In this document: positions 1-6,410 of the stretch, piece after piece | How positions within the stretch are numbered: the stretch's first letter is position 1 | How the letters are laid out: each line of letters begins with the position of its first letter | NCBI GenBank assembly: GCA_030653335.1 | Contig: JAURZP010000542.1 | Location: forward strand, 1-15,619 | Direction: 5' to 3' | Length of the DNA: 15,619 bases | From: Methanoregula sp. | GTDB lineage: Archaea; Halobacteriota; Methanomicrobia; Methanomicrobiales; Methanospirillaceae | Made by a program: the position numbers and the translations under genes | The notes under the pieces: model-generated | Seen by the model: the letters and a program-made list of their open reading frames with translations, nothing else | What the model was told of the DNA's origin: nothing | Database searches by the model: none

Positions 1-29
1 ACGATTTTTTTAAGGAAATTGAAGCATGA
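1..29 (+). CDS. C-terminal end of a probable antitoxin (partial)
   Basis: Only the tail is inside the window. Reading codons from position 3 gives DFFKEIEA and a TGA stop at 27-29. The stop overlaps the ATG of the next gene (26-28) by the ATGA arrangement typical of translationally coupled antitoxin-toxin pairs. The assignment as antitoxin rests only on this overlap with a RelE-like gene; the family cannot be named from eight residues. Confidence 0.5.
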
Positions 30-290
30 GCTACCGGGTCATCATTGATCCCGATCTGGCTTCCACCTGCAAGAAGCTCCGGGCTAAGAGTCCTGCACGG
101 TACGAGCAACTCAAGAAAAAGATACGGTTCATTGTTGAAAATCCGAAATCGGGTAAGCCGCTCCATCCCCCGCTCAAAGGCCAGTGGAGGGTTCACATCG
201 GACATTTTATCCTGTTTTTACGTGATTGATTCAAAGGAAAACACGATTATTTTCTTAAAATTAGTCCATCATGATGAAGCGTATAATTAA
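26..290 (+). pseudogene. RelE/ParE-family toxin, single-base frameshift
   Basis: Toxin of the RelE/ParE superfamily; RelE members are ribosome-dependent mRNA endonucleases, while ParE members poison gyrase. The first frame (26-229) gives 67 residues starting MSYRVIIDPDL, with the family pattern of a helical hairpin (LRAKSPARYEQLKKKI), the NPKSGKPL segment and the strand GQWRVHIGHFILF. It then stops early. Skipping one T in the run of five at 215-219 restores the rest of the fold, YVIDSKENTIIFLKLVHHDEAY, ending at 290. The repaired protein has 87 residues, normal for the family. The start overlaps the antitoxin stop. Either the toxin is inactivated or the homopolymer is misread; programmed frameshifting is a less likely option. 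Which superfamily branch it belongs to, and hence its target, is not resolved. Confidence 0.75.
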
Positions 291-310
291 TTTATTGTAG
301 TGATTCCTTT

Positions 311-463
311 TCACACTACCAATTCCCCACGAAATACCCTCTGCATCAGCCCCTCAAACATCCTGTCGATTGCGATTCCAAGCGCTGCTTTGCGGAATGC
401 AGGGGGCTTAAAAAAACTTGTGAGAAGATGGGCAAACTGCTGAAGTAACACGAATGGTTAAAG
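311..463 (-). pseudogene. Possible C-terminal remnant of an unidentified protein
   Basis: On the minus strand an open stretch with no start codon ends in a helix-like tail (FRKAALGIAIDRMFEG, then LMQRVFRGELVV) and a TGA at 311-313. It is bounded upstream by a TAA. The amphipathic composition looks more like protein than the other five frames do, but I do not recognise a family. It may be the end of a decayed gene, or chance. Confidence 0.2.
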
Positions 464-514
464 GAACAAAGACTGGCATTTTTCCGTACAACTGATGGAA
501 ACTTATCGCCGTGC

Positions 515-1057
515 ATGTCGGCAATACCAGGTTCCCTGGAACTTTTTACCAGTTCATCCTGCAACCGAAAAAAAAGGATTTTGATTCGGCCCGATATTTT
601 TTACCTGCTCACGGTACTGCCAGCTGATAGCAATTCTCCGACTGAATCTCCAGTGGAAACAAAGGGGTATAAGAACATTTTGAAATTGCCGGATTGGCTC
701 TTTAAGCACAATATTTCAGTAAAATCCGAAAAACCCTACCAGAACGGGAGAAATCATCTCCTTGAATCATGCCAATTTTCCTCAGCTCACAAGGACGGTG
801 TGTACGCGATCCCGTTTGCAAACGGTGCGATCCATGCCGGCTGCCATCATGCAACACGTGGTGGCGGAAAGCAGCGGTGGAAGGAGCTGCGGGAACAGTA
901 CGAGACAAAAGAGGAGAAGGTAAAGTGCCGTGAGGAACGGTTGATTGCGGGGAAACGGGAGTGGGCGAGCGCAAAGACCGCAGCAGAAGGTGCCGGAATA
1001 CCGAATAAAAGTGTTGATAAACCACCGGCGGATTTATACTATCCGGCCCCGGTTTAA
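515..1057 (+). CDS. Hypothetical protein with charged coiled-coil-like C-terminal half
   Basis: A 180-codon open frame. The first half is of poor coding quality. From about residue 90 the composition changes: a Gly/His-rich patch (GAIHAGCHHATRGGG) is followed by a strongly charged helical stretch rich in Lys, Glu and Arg (about residues 118-160) that could form a coiled coil. No signal peptide, membrane segment or known motif is visible. No convincing ribosome binding site precedes the ATG at 515, so the true start could lie further in. The same frame stays open after the two stops at 1055-1060 and runs on to about 1196. This may be a decayed gene. I do not recognise a family. Confidence 0.3.
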   Translation: MSAIPGSLELFTSSSCNRKKRILIRPDIFYLLTVLPADSNSPTESPVETKGYKNILKLPDWLFKHNISVKSEKPYQNGRNHLLESCQFSSAHKDGVYAIPFANGAIHAGCHHATRGGGKQRWKELREQYETKEEKVKCREERLIAGKREWASAKTAAEGAGIPNKSVDKPPADLYYPAPV

Positions 1058-1174
1058 TAAGAACCTGATATCGCAGGTCCGCGTGAGTATGCCGGCACCG
1101 GTGCAGGAAACAATGCAGAACCGGCCCAGGATGGAACCGTTGAAGGTTCGTTACTGTTCAGGGATAGATCCCAC

Positions 1175-1950
1175 TTAGAAATTTGGAACCCCTGACTTTG
1201 TCGGGTTATACCTCCCGCTTTGCACCGGTGTCTGGACCGGTGAGGGATCTATTGTCTGTACCGGTACGGGGACATACGTGACAACGGGTGCAACATCCTG
1301 TCAAGATTGGCATAACTGCAGGTGGTTGCACTGTCATTAAGCATCTGTTGCCGGATGCATTCATCCTGACCAGGAGCACAGCTGGCAACGGGCGACTGGA
1401 TGAGACCTGCGGGCTGCCCGCGGAGGGATCCCTTAGGGATATTCATCGAACACCGGGCCGGCTTGCCACCGAATGACTGGTTCTCGATTTCGAACAGATA
1501 GCTATTCCCTTCGGTATTCAGGAGGCTGATATCAATGACCTTGTACTCCTTAAGATCGAAATTCTGGAGCTGTGCCGTCAGTTTGGATCCCTTGCTGCTG
1601 CCCTTCAGATAATCCGGGACAAAGTCCTTGTCGTGCTTTAACATCTCATTGATGCCATCGTAGGCAAACTCCCATTTGGACTGGGCCCTGCATCCGCCCG
1701 AATTGCCGCTGCCGTCACGGACGAGCAGGGGGAGTGGCCCCCTCACAGGATGTTGCCGGTCTCTTCATTGATGTCGACAATGCTGGGTCCAGGTATACTC
1801 AGGCGGTTTGCCTCCATGACATTGAACATAGATCCACAACTATCAGAAGAGACAATCCCGTCTCCAGATAAGGCAGTCTCCTCAGCGGTTGCGAATCCTG
1901 CCAGGAGGGAAAAAGCAGGCCAGGATAATGAGCATATTCCGGAACTTCAT
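1175..1950 (-). pseudogene. Secreted protein of unknown function, three apparent frameshifts
   Basis: The minus-strand ATG at 1948-1950 follows a good ribosome binding site (AAGGAGAA). The N-terminus is a signal peptide (MKFRNMLIILAC, then FSLLAGFATAEE) if one T is removed from the run of five at 1910-1914. The mature part continues to about 1744 (ETGNIL), where one missing base shifts the frame into the long middle block. That block (about 1300-1744) includes WEFAYDGINEMLKHDKDFVP, then EYKVIDISLLNTEGNSYLFE and a Cys-containing region (CAPGQDECIRQQML, TTCSYANLDR). Near 1300 a second missing base leads into a Pro/Val-rich tail (VAPVVTYVPVPVQT) ending at 1175. With all three repairs the gene is 259 codons including the stop. 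The matching frame on both sides of each break argues for one ancestral gene. Function unknown; the signal peptide implies export. Confidence 0.55.
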
Positions 1951-2050
1951 AAAAAAATTCTCCTTTGAATCATGAGGCCATAACGATGGCACTCCTCGTA
2001 ATCATCAGGTTGGACGATGAGCATTAAAAGATTCGGGGTGAAGGGTGATA

Positions 2051-2064
2051 ATAGGGTACCCTAT
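2051..2064. promoter_or_regulatory. 14-bp perfect palindrome, possible operator
   Basis: ATAGGGTACCCTAT reads the same on both strands. It lies about 100 bases upstream of the start of the minus-strand secreted-protein gene, a plausible site for a dimeric regulator. No TATA box is clearly placed beside it and no other copy is seen in the window, so the role is only a suggestion. Confidence 0.25.
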
Positions 2065-2233
2065 AACTCTACGACATTGTTCAGACGGTATCTTCAATAA
2101 CGATACAACCCAGATTGCAAGCTCACGCTTATCTGTGGGTAGAAAAGCCCCGGTTGACGCACCAGACCCCCGATTATGGCAAATCGCCTTTGACGCTTAA
2201 AAAAAGATTTGATTAAAACTCAGTAACCGTGCT

Positions 2234-2242
2234 AAAAAAAAA
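2234..2242 (-). terminator. T9 archaeal-type terminator
   Basis: Nine consecutive T residues on the minus strand directly follow the TGA stop (2243-2245) of the small gene upstream. Oligo-T tracts are sufficient for intrinsic termination by archaeal RNA polymerase. No hairpin is needed or seen. Confidence 0.6.
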
Positions 2243-2542
2243 TCAACAATGATCCACCGGCACTTTTTGTATGCAGGTGGTTTGATGCATCGAAGGATCT
2301 TTTCGTAAACGGTCAATATTTTCTGCATATGCCTGGTCGATTTTTATCCGGTAGGTGATCTGGTCCTCGGCAGACAACATTTTAAGAGACTTGTTTGCCC
2401 ACTCAATTTTCTGTTCAAGAAGTGTAACAAATTGATTCTGATCGAGAGCGCCACTCATCTTCTTCGATTCATATATCCTCACCATATTGGGAAGGACTTC
2501 ATTACAGACAGATTCAATCAGTTGGATATGCGGATTCTGCAT
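2243..2542 (-). CDS. Small hypothetical protein (99 aa)
   Basis: I do not recognise this gene. It encodes a mostly helical, soluble-looking protein starting MQNPHIQLIESVCNEVLP, without signal peptide or membrane segments. It has one Cys in the N-terminal half and one as the last residue. I chose the ATG at 2540-2542 rather than the upstream TTG at 2597-2599, because an AT-rich TATA-like element (TTTATTAA, about 2574-2582 on the minus strand) lies at the spacing expected for a leaderless or short-leader archaeal transcript. The palindrome at 2594-2605 sits immediately upstream of that element. The gene ends directly before a T9 terminator, so it appears to be a monocistronic unit. Confidence 0.55.
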   Translation of the reverse strand: MQNPHIQLIESVCNEVLPNMVRIYESKKMSGALDQNQFVTLLEQKIEWANKSLKMLSAEDQITYRIKIDQAYAENIDRLRKDPSMHQTTCIQKVPVDHC

Positions 2543-2593
2543 AAAAAGTACTCTTAAAATGTTGATAGTCTCAATTAATAAACTTAGTTTTGT

Positions 2594-2615
2594 TGACAAT
2601 TGTCAGTTAATGACA
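2594..2615 (-). promoter_or_regulatory. Palindromic operator candidate upstream of the small gene
   Basis: TGACAATTGTCA (2594-2605) is a perfect 12-bp palindrome, and a further inverted half-site (TGTCA/TGACA, 2601-2615) overlaps it, giving three TGAC-type half-sites in 22 bases. It lies just upstream of the putative TATA element of the minus-strand gene starting at 2542. That position would suit an activator or a repressor. The cognate factor is unknown. Confidence 0.35.
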
Positions 2616-2773
2616 AAAACGTACCTTCAGTGCGTATTTTCATGCAATCATGTTGGAAAAGAACAATATATCTGACAGCAGGAGAGGGATTTTAGCATAT
2701 ACCAGATAAATTCAACGGGTCTGGTTTGGGGGTCTGTGGTGATTCAGGCCAGGTACTCAACCGGTCGTGTTGC

Positions 2774-3097
2774 TTAATCCGACAAGTCCTGCTTATCGAG
2801 CCAGTACATGTACACGATAGCCACAACAAGACAGAGGCCCACAAAGGCCGTTGGCATGTACCACTTCCCCGCAAGGTAACGTATCATGGCAGAGAGGACG
2901 AGCCCAAGGCCAATTCCAAGGAGGAGCATACTGGTTACAACTTTTTTATTGGTGAAGGTAACATAGAGTTGCTGGATATCCATAAAGTACTCTATCGGGT
3001 TGTTTGCCGGGGCGGGGGAAAAGGTTTTGGTGAAATGGGGGCCACATACACCACCGGGTCCAATGGCGGGGGGATTGGGCTGATGGGAAATGGCCAT
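2774..3097 (-). CDS. Small two-TM membrane protein, unknown function
   Basis: From the ATG at 3095-3097 the product is 107 residues. About 40 Pro/Gly-rich residues are followed by a short amphipathic stretch (MDIQQLYVTFTNKK), a first hydrophobic helix (VVTSMLLLGIGLGLVLSAMI), a short loop (RYLAGKWYMP) and a second helix (TAFVGLCLVVAIVYMYWL), ending in a charged tail (DKQDLSD). The frame is open further upstream to 3337, but that part is low-complexity and unlike protein. An alternative start at 2983 would give a 69-residue protein consisting of little more than the two helices. No family recognised; probably a small membrane subunit or accessory protein. Confidence 0.5.
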   Translation of the reverse strand: MAISHQPNPPAIGPGGVCGPHFTKTFSPAPANNPIEYFMDIQQLYVTFTNKKVVTSMLLLGIGLGLVLSAMIRYLAGKWYMPTAFVGLCLVVAIVYMYWLDKQDLSD

Positions 3098-3430
3098 TGT
3101 TTTGTATCTTTCTTGGTGTTGGGGAGGGGCAGGATACGACAGAGGGAGTGCAGGCATATGACACCGACAGCAACATCCGGATAAAAGTCGAGACCTGGGC
3201 CGGCACCATAGCGGCACGGGTCTGGGGGGATGATGGACAACGAACAAATCATCACCGGAGCGTTTCACGGCACAGGGCTGCTCGCCTGTGTGATCTCCTC
3301 CGGACTCCTTGGAGTGTGGGACCTTGTGCCCGACCATAGAGAGGGGAAAGACACGTACTTAAGAAAAAACGAACGGGTAGAAAGGATGCCCCCGCTCTTC
3401 TATATTAATCCGGTTTTCAGAGATCCGAAA
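3098..3430. other. Region without a convincing gene
   Basis: Frames are open on both strands, but all are Pro/Arg/Cys-rich or short. One plus-strand frame (ATG at 3230, after a G-rich stretch) begins with a hydrophobic segment (FHGTGLLACVISSGLLGVW) and then runs antisense into the DUF2124 gene. I cannot support any of these as genes. Confidence 0.35.
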
Positions 3431-3913
3431 TTATTTCGTAACCTCAACCGGATCAATGTTCGCATCGATCAGGCAGTCAAACGATACCGTTGAAAGCCAC
3501 CCGGCTTTTTCAAACATATGCATGAAACAGACGCCTATCACCGCTGCACCGGAATATTTGTCAAGAACCGCTTTCACCTGCTCTGCTTTCACAGGCACGT
3601 TTGGCATCGAGAGCCCGCCCATGATGACGATAACTTTTGGTTTGAACTTCACAGGTACTATGCGGGCCTGCATGCCAACATCATCTACATGGCTGATCTT
3701 CTTCGCCCGGCTCTCGTCTACGAACGGGACAAAGACCTGCTCTAACTCGAGCGAGCGGAGGGCAAATGCGAGCAGTTCGACAAACGGTGTGCAGGTGCCC
3801 GGAACACCGTAGTACACAATCTGATCGCCTTTTTGTAATCCCTTTGCCTCGACAAATTCCTTAAACGGGCGCAGGATGCCCGGAACACCGTGGAAGATCT
3901 CTTTTGTGGCCAT
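3431..3913 (-). CDS. DUF2124 family protein
   Basis: A 160-residue soluble protein that I assign to the DUF2124 family, found mainly in methanogens and of unknown function. Recognisable segments are IVYYGVPGTCTPFVELLAFA (about residues 33-52), VGMQARIVPVKFKPKVIVIM with the following GGLSMPNVPVK, and VIGVCFMHMFEKAGWLSTVS with FDCLID near the end. The alternation of hydrophobic strands with Gly-rich turns suggests a Rossmann-like alpha/beta fold. There is no signal peptide. The start at 3911-3913 is supported by a TATA-like element about 28 bases upstream, consistent with a leaderless transcript. It lies downstream of the minus-strand transport operon but has its own promoter, so a link to transport is not implied. 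Confidence 0.8.
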   Translation of the reverse strand: MATKEIFHGVPGILRPFKEFVEAKGLQKGDQIVYYGVPGTCTPFVELLAFALRSLELEQVFVPFVDESRAKKISHVDDVGMQARIVPVKFKPKVIVIMGGLSMPNVPVKAEQVKAVLDKYSGAAVIGVCFMHMFEKAGWLSTVSFDCLIDANIDPVEVTK

Positions 3914-3940
3914 GATAGATCAACTGTCTTTTTAAGAGAT

Positions 3941-3949
3941 GATAAAAAT
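3941..3949 (-). promoter_or_regulatory. TATA box of the DUF2124 gene
   Basis: On the minus strand ATTTTTATC lies about 28 bases before the ATG at 3913, the spacing expected for an archaeal promoter with a leaderless transcript. Confidence 0.45.
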
Positions 3950-4032
3950 TGCCACTACATGGATGTCAAAAATAATTTTTAATGAATACTGTTTGCCATT
4001 TATTGAACAGGGAGGAAGATGGTAAGTGTTCT

Positions 4033-4209
4033 TCACCACCCTATGCCGTACTCCCCGCCAAAGGGAATGCAGACGAACTCCCAGTCACGGACACGGGCAC
4101 GGTGTTCGGCAACCAGCTGGATCGCATCAACCCCGCAGGCATCGTTCTCAACAATACCGATCAGGTCTTCATCACCAGAGCGATTACCTGCCCGTACTTC
4201 ATCTTTCCT
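4033..4209 (-). pseudogene. FmdE-domain fragment with an unrelated tail
   Basis: Translating the minus strand gives an open stretch without a start codon that contains GDEDLIGIVENDACGVDAIQ (ending about 4117). This is the signature segment of the FmdE domain, named after a formylmethanofuran dehydrogenase-associated protein but widespread in other proteins. The usual upstream motif FHGHxCPG is missing; the preceding bases give only weak resemblance and a stop at 4210-4212. After the signature the family's GCTFGKGN segment is replaced by LVAEHRARVRDWEFVCIPFG and EYGIGW, ending at 4033. The fragment is directly downstream of the FecCD permease, the position of the other FmdE remnant relative to its ATPase. 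It is a relic, apparently fused to another gene's end. The tail's family is unknown to me. Confidence 0.6.
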
Positions 4210-4244
4210 TTAGATCCAACCAGCCAGAACATATTTTCCAACAT

Positions 4245-5318
4245 TTACATCCTCTGCCTTCCGAGTATGAGATAGATAAAGAGCGGGGCTCCCAGAAATG
4301 CCGTCAACACACCGACCGGGAGTACCGCCGGGGCAATAATGATTCGGGCAACAATGTCTGCGGCAAGGAGAAGAATGGCACCCATGAGGCAGGCCCCGGG
4401 TAGGAGATACCGGTGATCACTGCCGACAATGCGGCGTACCATATGAGGGCCAAGGAGACCAATGAACCCGATGATGCCAAGGAACGAGACGACCACCGCA
4501 GTGATGAGCGAGCCAAGGAACATCCCGACCGTCCGGGACCGCTCAACATTCACGCCGACACTCCGGGCAGTGTCATCCCCGGCATCCACCGCATTGTAAT
4601 CCCAGCGCGACCAGAAAAAATACCCGATGGCAGGAAGGACGAAAACTGCGATAATGGTAAGGTCACCCCACGTAGCCCGTCCCACATCCCCAAACGTCCA
4701 GAAGACGATCGCTGCAATCTGGTCGGTCGAGGAGAAAAACTGCAGGAAGGTTGTCCCGGCCGTAAAGAGTGCCGCAAGGGCAACCCCAAGGAGGATGATC
4801 ACCTCCGGCCGGGAACTCCGGTACCGGGCAACAGCGAGAAGAATAGCAGTCGCAATCATGGAGCCGAGGAATGCACAGATGGTGATGATGTAGGGATTTC
4901 GTATCGTCACGGCATCTGATATGTTATGGGAGAGGGTTCCTGCACCGAAGATCGTTATGGCAAAAGCAGCACCGAAACCGGCAGCATGGGAGATCCCCAG
5001 TGTGTAAGGGGAACTGAGCGGATTCCGGAGCACGGACTGCATCACAACACCGGCAGCTGCAAGACCGGCGCCGGAGATGAGGGCCGCAAGGACACGGGGG
5101 ATGCGGATACTCCAGAGGATGAGGGATGCATTATCGTCTTTAGGATGTAACAGGGAAGAGAATACATCCGTCACTGACAGTGTCATGCTCCCGGTGATGA
5201 TCCCCAGGAAGAAGAGGAGGACGGCAATTCCGAAGAGTAGCAGGAGAAAGATGACCTTCCGGTGAGTATACCGGTTGTAATCTTCTACGCCAGCTCCGGG
5301 AGGTATATCGAGATGCAT
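4245..5318 (-). CDS. FecCD-family ABC transporter permease (copy A)
   Basis: Membrane subunit of a metal-chelate importer (BtuC/FecCD/FhuB family), 357 residues, the usual size. The N-terminal cytoplasmic stretch (MHLDIPPGAGVEDYNRYTHR) is followed by about ten hydrophobic helices. Family motifs are visible: RIPRVLAALISGAGLAAAGV, MQSVLRNPLSSPYTLGIS with GAAFA after it, FWTFGDVGRATWGDL, and GIIGFIGLLGPHMVRRIVGS, the coupling-helix region that contacts the ATPase, then DHRYLLPGACLMGA. It is 28 bases downstream of the methyltransferase gene and belongs to the binding protein-methyltransferase-permease operon. No ATPase gene follows; an FmdE fragment does. It is homologous to copy B at 14507. The substrate cannot be deduced; iron-siderophore, corrinoid and similar chelates are all transported by this family. 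Confidence 0.93.
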   Translation of the reverse strand: MHLDIPPGAGVEDYNRYTHRKVIFLLLLFGIAVLLFFLGIITGSMTLSVTDVFSSLLHPKDDNASLILWSIRIPRVLAALISGAGLAAAGVVMQSVLRNPLSSPYTLGISHAAGFGAAFAITIFGAGTLSHNISDAVTIRNPYIITICAFLGSMIATAILLAVARYRSSRPEVIILLGVALAALFTAGTTFLQFFSSTDQIAAIVFWTFGDVGRATWGDLTIIAVFVLPAIGYFFWSRWDYNAVDAGDDTARSVGVNVERSRTVGMFLGSLITAVVVSFLGIIGFIGLLGPHMVRRIVGSDHRYLLPGACLMGAILLLAADIVARIIIAPAVLPVGVLTAFLGAPLFIYLILGRQRM

Positions 5319-5332
5319 GATTCACAGGATCT

Positions 5333-5341
5333 AAAAAAAAA
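5333..5341 (-). terminator. T9 tract between methyltransferase and permease genes
   Basis: Nine T residues on the minus strand begin six bases after the methyltransferase stop and are flanked by GGAT and ATCC. The tract lies inside what is otherwise a tight operon, 15 bases before the permease start. Oligo-T runs terminate archaeal transcription, so this could lower permease expression relative to the upstream genes. Confidence 0.4.
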
Positions 5342-5346
5342 TCCTT

Positions 5347-6392
5347 TCACGGATTTTCTTTATTAGCAATGGTCATAATAGATTGTTCATCAAGCGCCAC
5401 AACTTCCCGAACAACAAAACCCTGCTCTCCGAGAAGACGGTTATATTCCTCAAAGGGGACGCTGTGACTGAAAGAGTATTGCCGCTGTTCTTTCTGTACA
5501 CCTTTTATTGCCCAGAGATTCCATTCGAGATTCATGATGGGAACATCAAGAACGTTTTCATTTCCCTGCTTGTTGATGAAAAGACCCCCGGGTTGAGCGC
5601 ATCGCGGATCTTCGGGATGAGCGCCGGTGCTTTACCTCCGGGGTTTGAGGATGAGAAGATGATATCAAATCCCGAACCGAGCGGATCGAAAAAGAAGTTA
5701 CCGGGAGTGCAGCTCACCCGTTCAGCCTGGTAATAATCGATATATTTACGAGTTGCAGGCAATACGCCGGGAAGGTCAAAGACTACCCCGTTCAGACTGG
5801 GATTCTCCTGGCAGAACGCGATGGTATAGAGGCCGTGACCTCCACCAATGTCAAGAAGCAGGCGGGCTTTTCGGAACTCCGGCAGAGCGGTGACAGCCTT
5901 CACCGTCTTCTGGAGAATCCCGCACCGGGCATTTGCACCCATTGCCGGGATGATCAGCTCAGAGAACCATGCTTCGGGTTCGTACATCTTCGGACCCTTT
6001 CGGAGAATCTCTCCGAGATCGTCCCAGAGCCCGGCCAGGTGTTCCTGAAGGGTTATCTGGTCCTGCAGGCAGTAGGGTGAAGACGGGTTCAGGTACCGGT
6101 CTGAGAAGGGGGTGTTTTTGTACCGCTCACCCTCTTTTTCCAGGAGCTGCTGGGAAGCTAAAGATTCGAGAAATAATGCTGCCAGATTCGGGTGCAGACA
6201 GAGGCTGGCACTTATCGAATCGGCTGTCACCGGGTCATGACACTTTGCAAAGATTCCCAGTTGGCAGGCAGCAGCCAGCAGCCGGAACCGGCGGAGCCCG
6301 GAGAGGGTATCTTCGATGAATGCTGCGGGGTTCCCTGCACCGGCATCCGGAACAGCAAACCCGTCCGGCAGTACGCGGGGAGTGTCGTGCAT
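5347..6392 (-). pseudogene. Methyltransf_2-type SAM methyltransferase, one frameshift
   Basis: SAM-dependent methyltransferase of the O-methyltransferase (Methyltransf_2) type. An N-terminal winged-helix dimerisation-like region (about residues 25-105) precedes a Rossmann domain with motif I LLLDIGGGHGLYTIAFC near residue 180 and the acidic strand end GVVFDLPGV. The first frame ends at 5532 after NPGVFSSTS. Adding one G in the G-run near 5586-5590 gives NPGGLFINKQGNENVLDVPI and continues through MNLEWNLWAIKG to 5347. The repaired protein is 348 residues, normal for the family. I chose the ATG at 6390-6392 because AGGAGG (6403-6408) is ten bases upstream; the in-frame TTG at 6399-6401 is too close to it. 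The HDW-type catalytic segment of classical O-methyltransferases is not obvious (DIIFSSSNPGGK is at that place), so the acceptor atom is uncertain. The gene lies between binding-protein and permease genes. Confidence 0.8.
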
Positions 6393-6410
6393 GTCTGTCA
6401 ATCCTCCTGG

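Larger units (their letters stand above)
1951..2242. other. Intergenic region without a recognised gene
   Basis: No open frame with coding character is seen. It contains the ribosome binding site of the minus-strand secreted-protein gene next to 1950, a perfect 14-bp palindrome at 2051-2064, and the T-tract terminator of the gene that ends at 2243. Confidence 0.5.

Noticed and set aside
1060..1196. Open stretch EPDIAGPREYAGTGAG onward after two stops
   Set aside because: Same frame as the 515-1057 ORF and protein-like, but without a start and partly opposite the decayed secreted-protein gene; not enough to call.
2726..3184. 152-codon plus-strand frame
   Set aside because: Antisense of the two-TM membrane protein gene; its composition is that of a shadow frame.
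3230..3493. 87-codon plus-strand frame with a hydrophobic start
   Set aside because: G-rich stretch before the ATG and a hydrophobic segment are suggestive, but the second half runs antisense into the well-supported DUF2124 gene.
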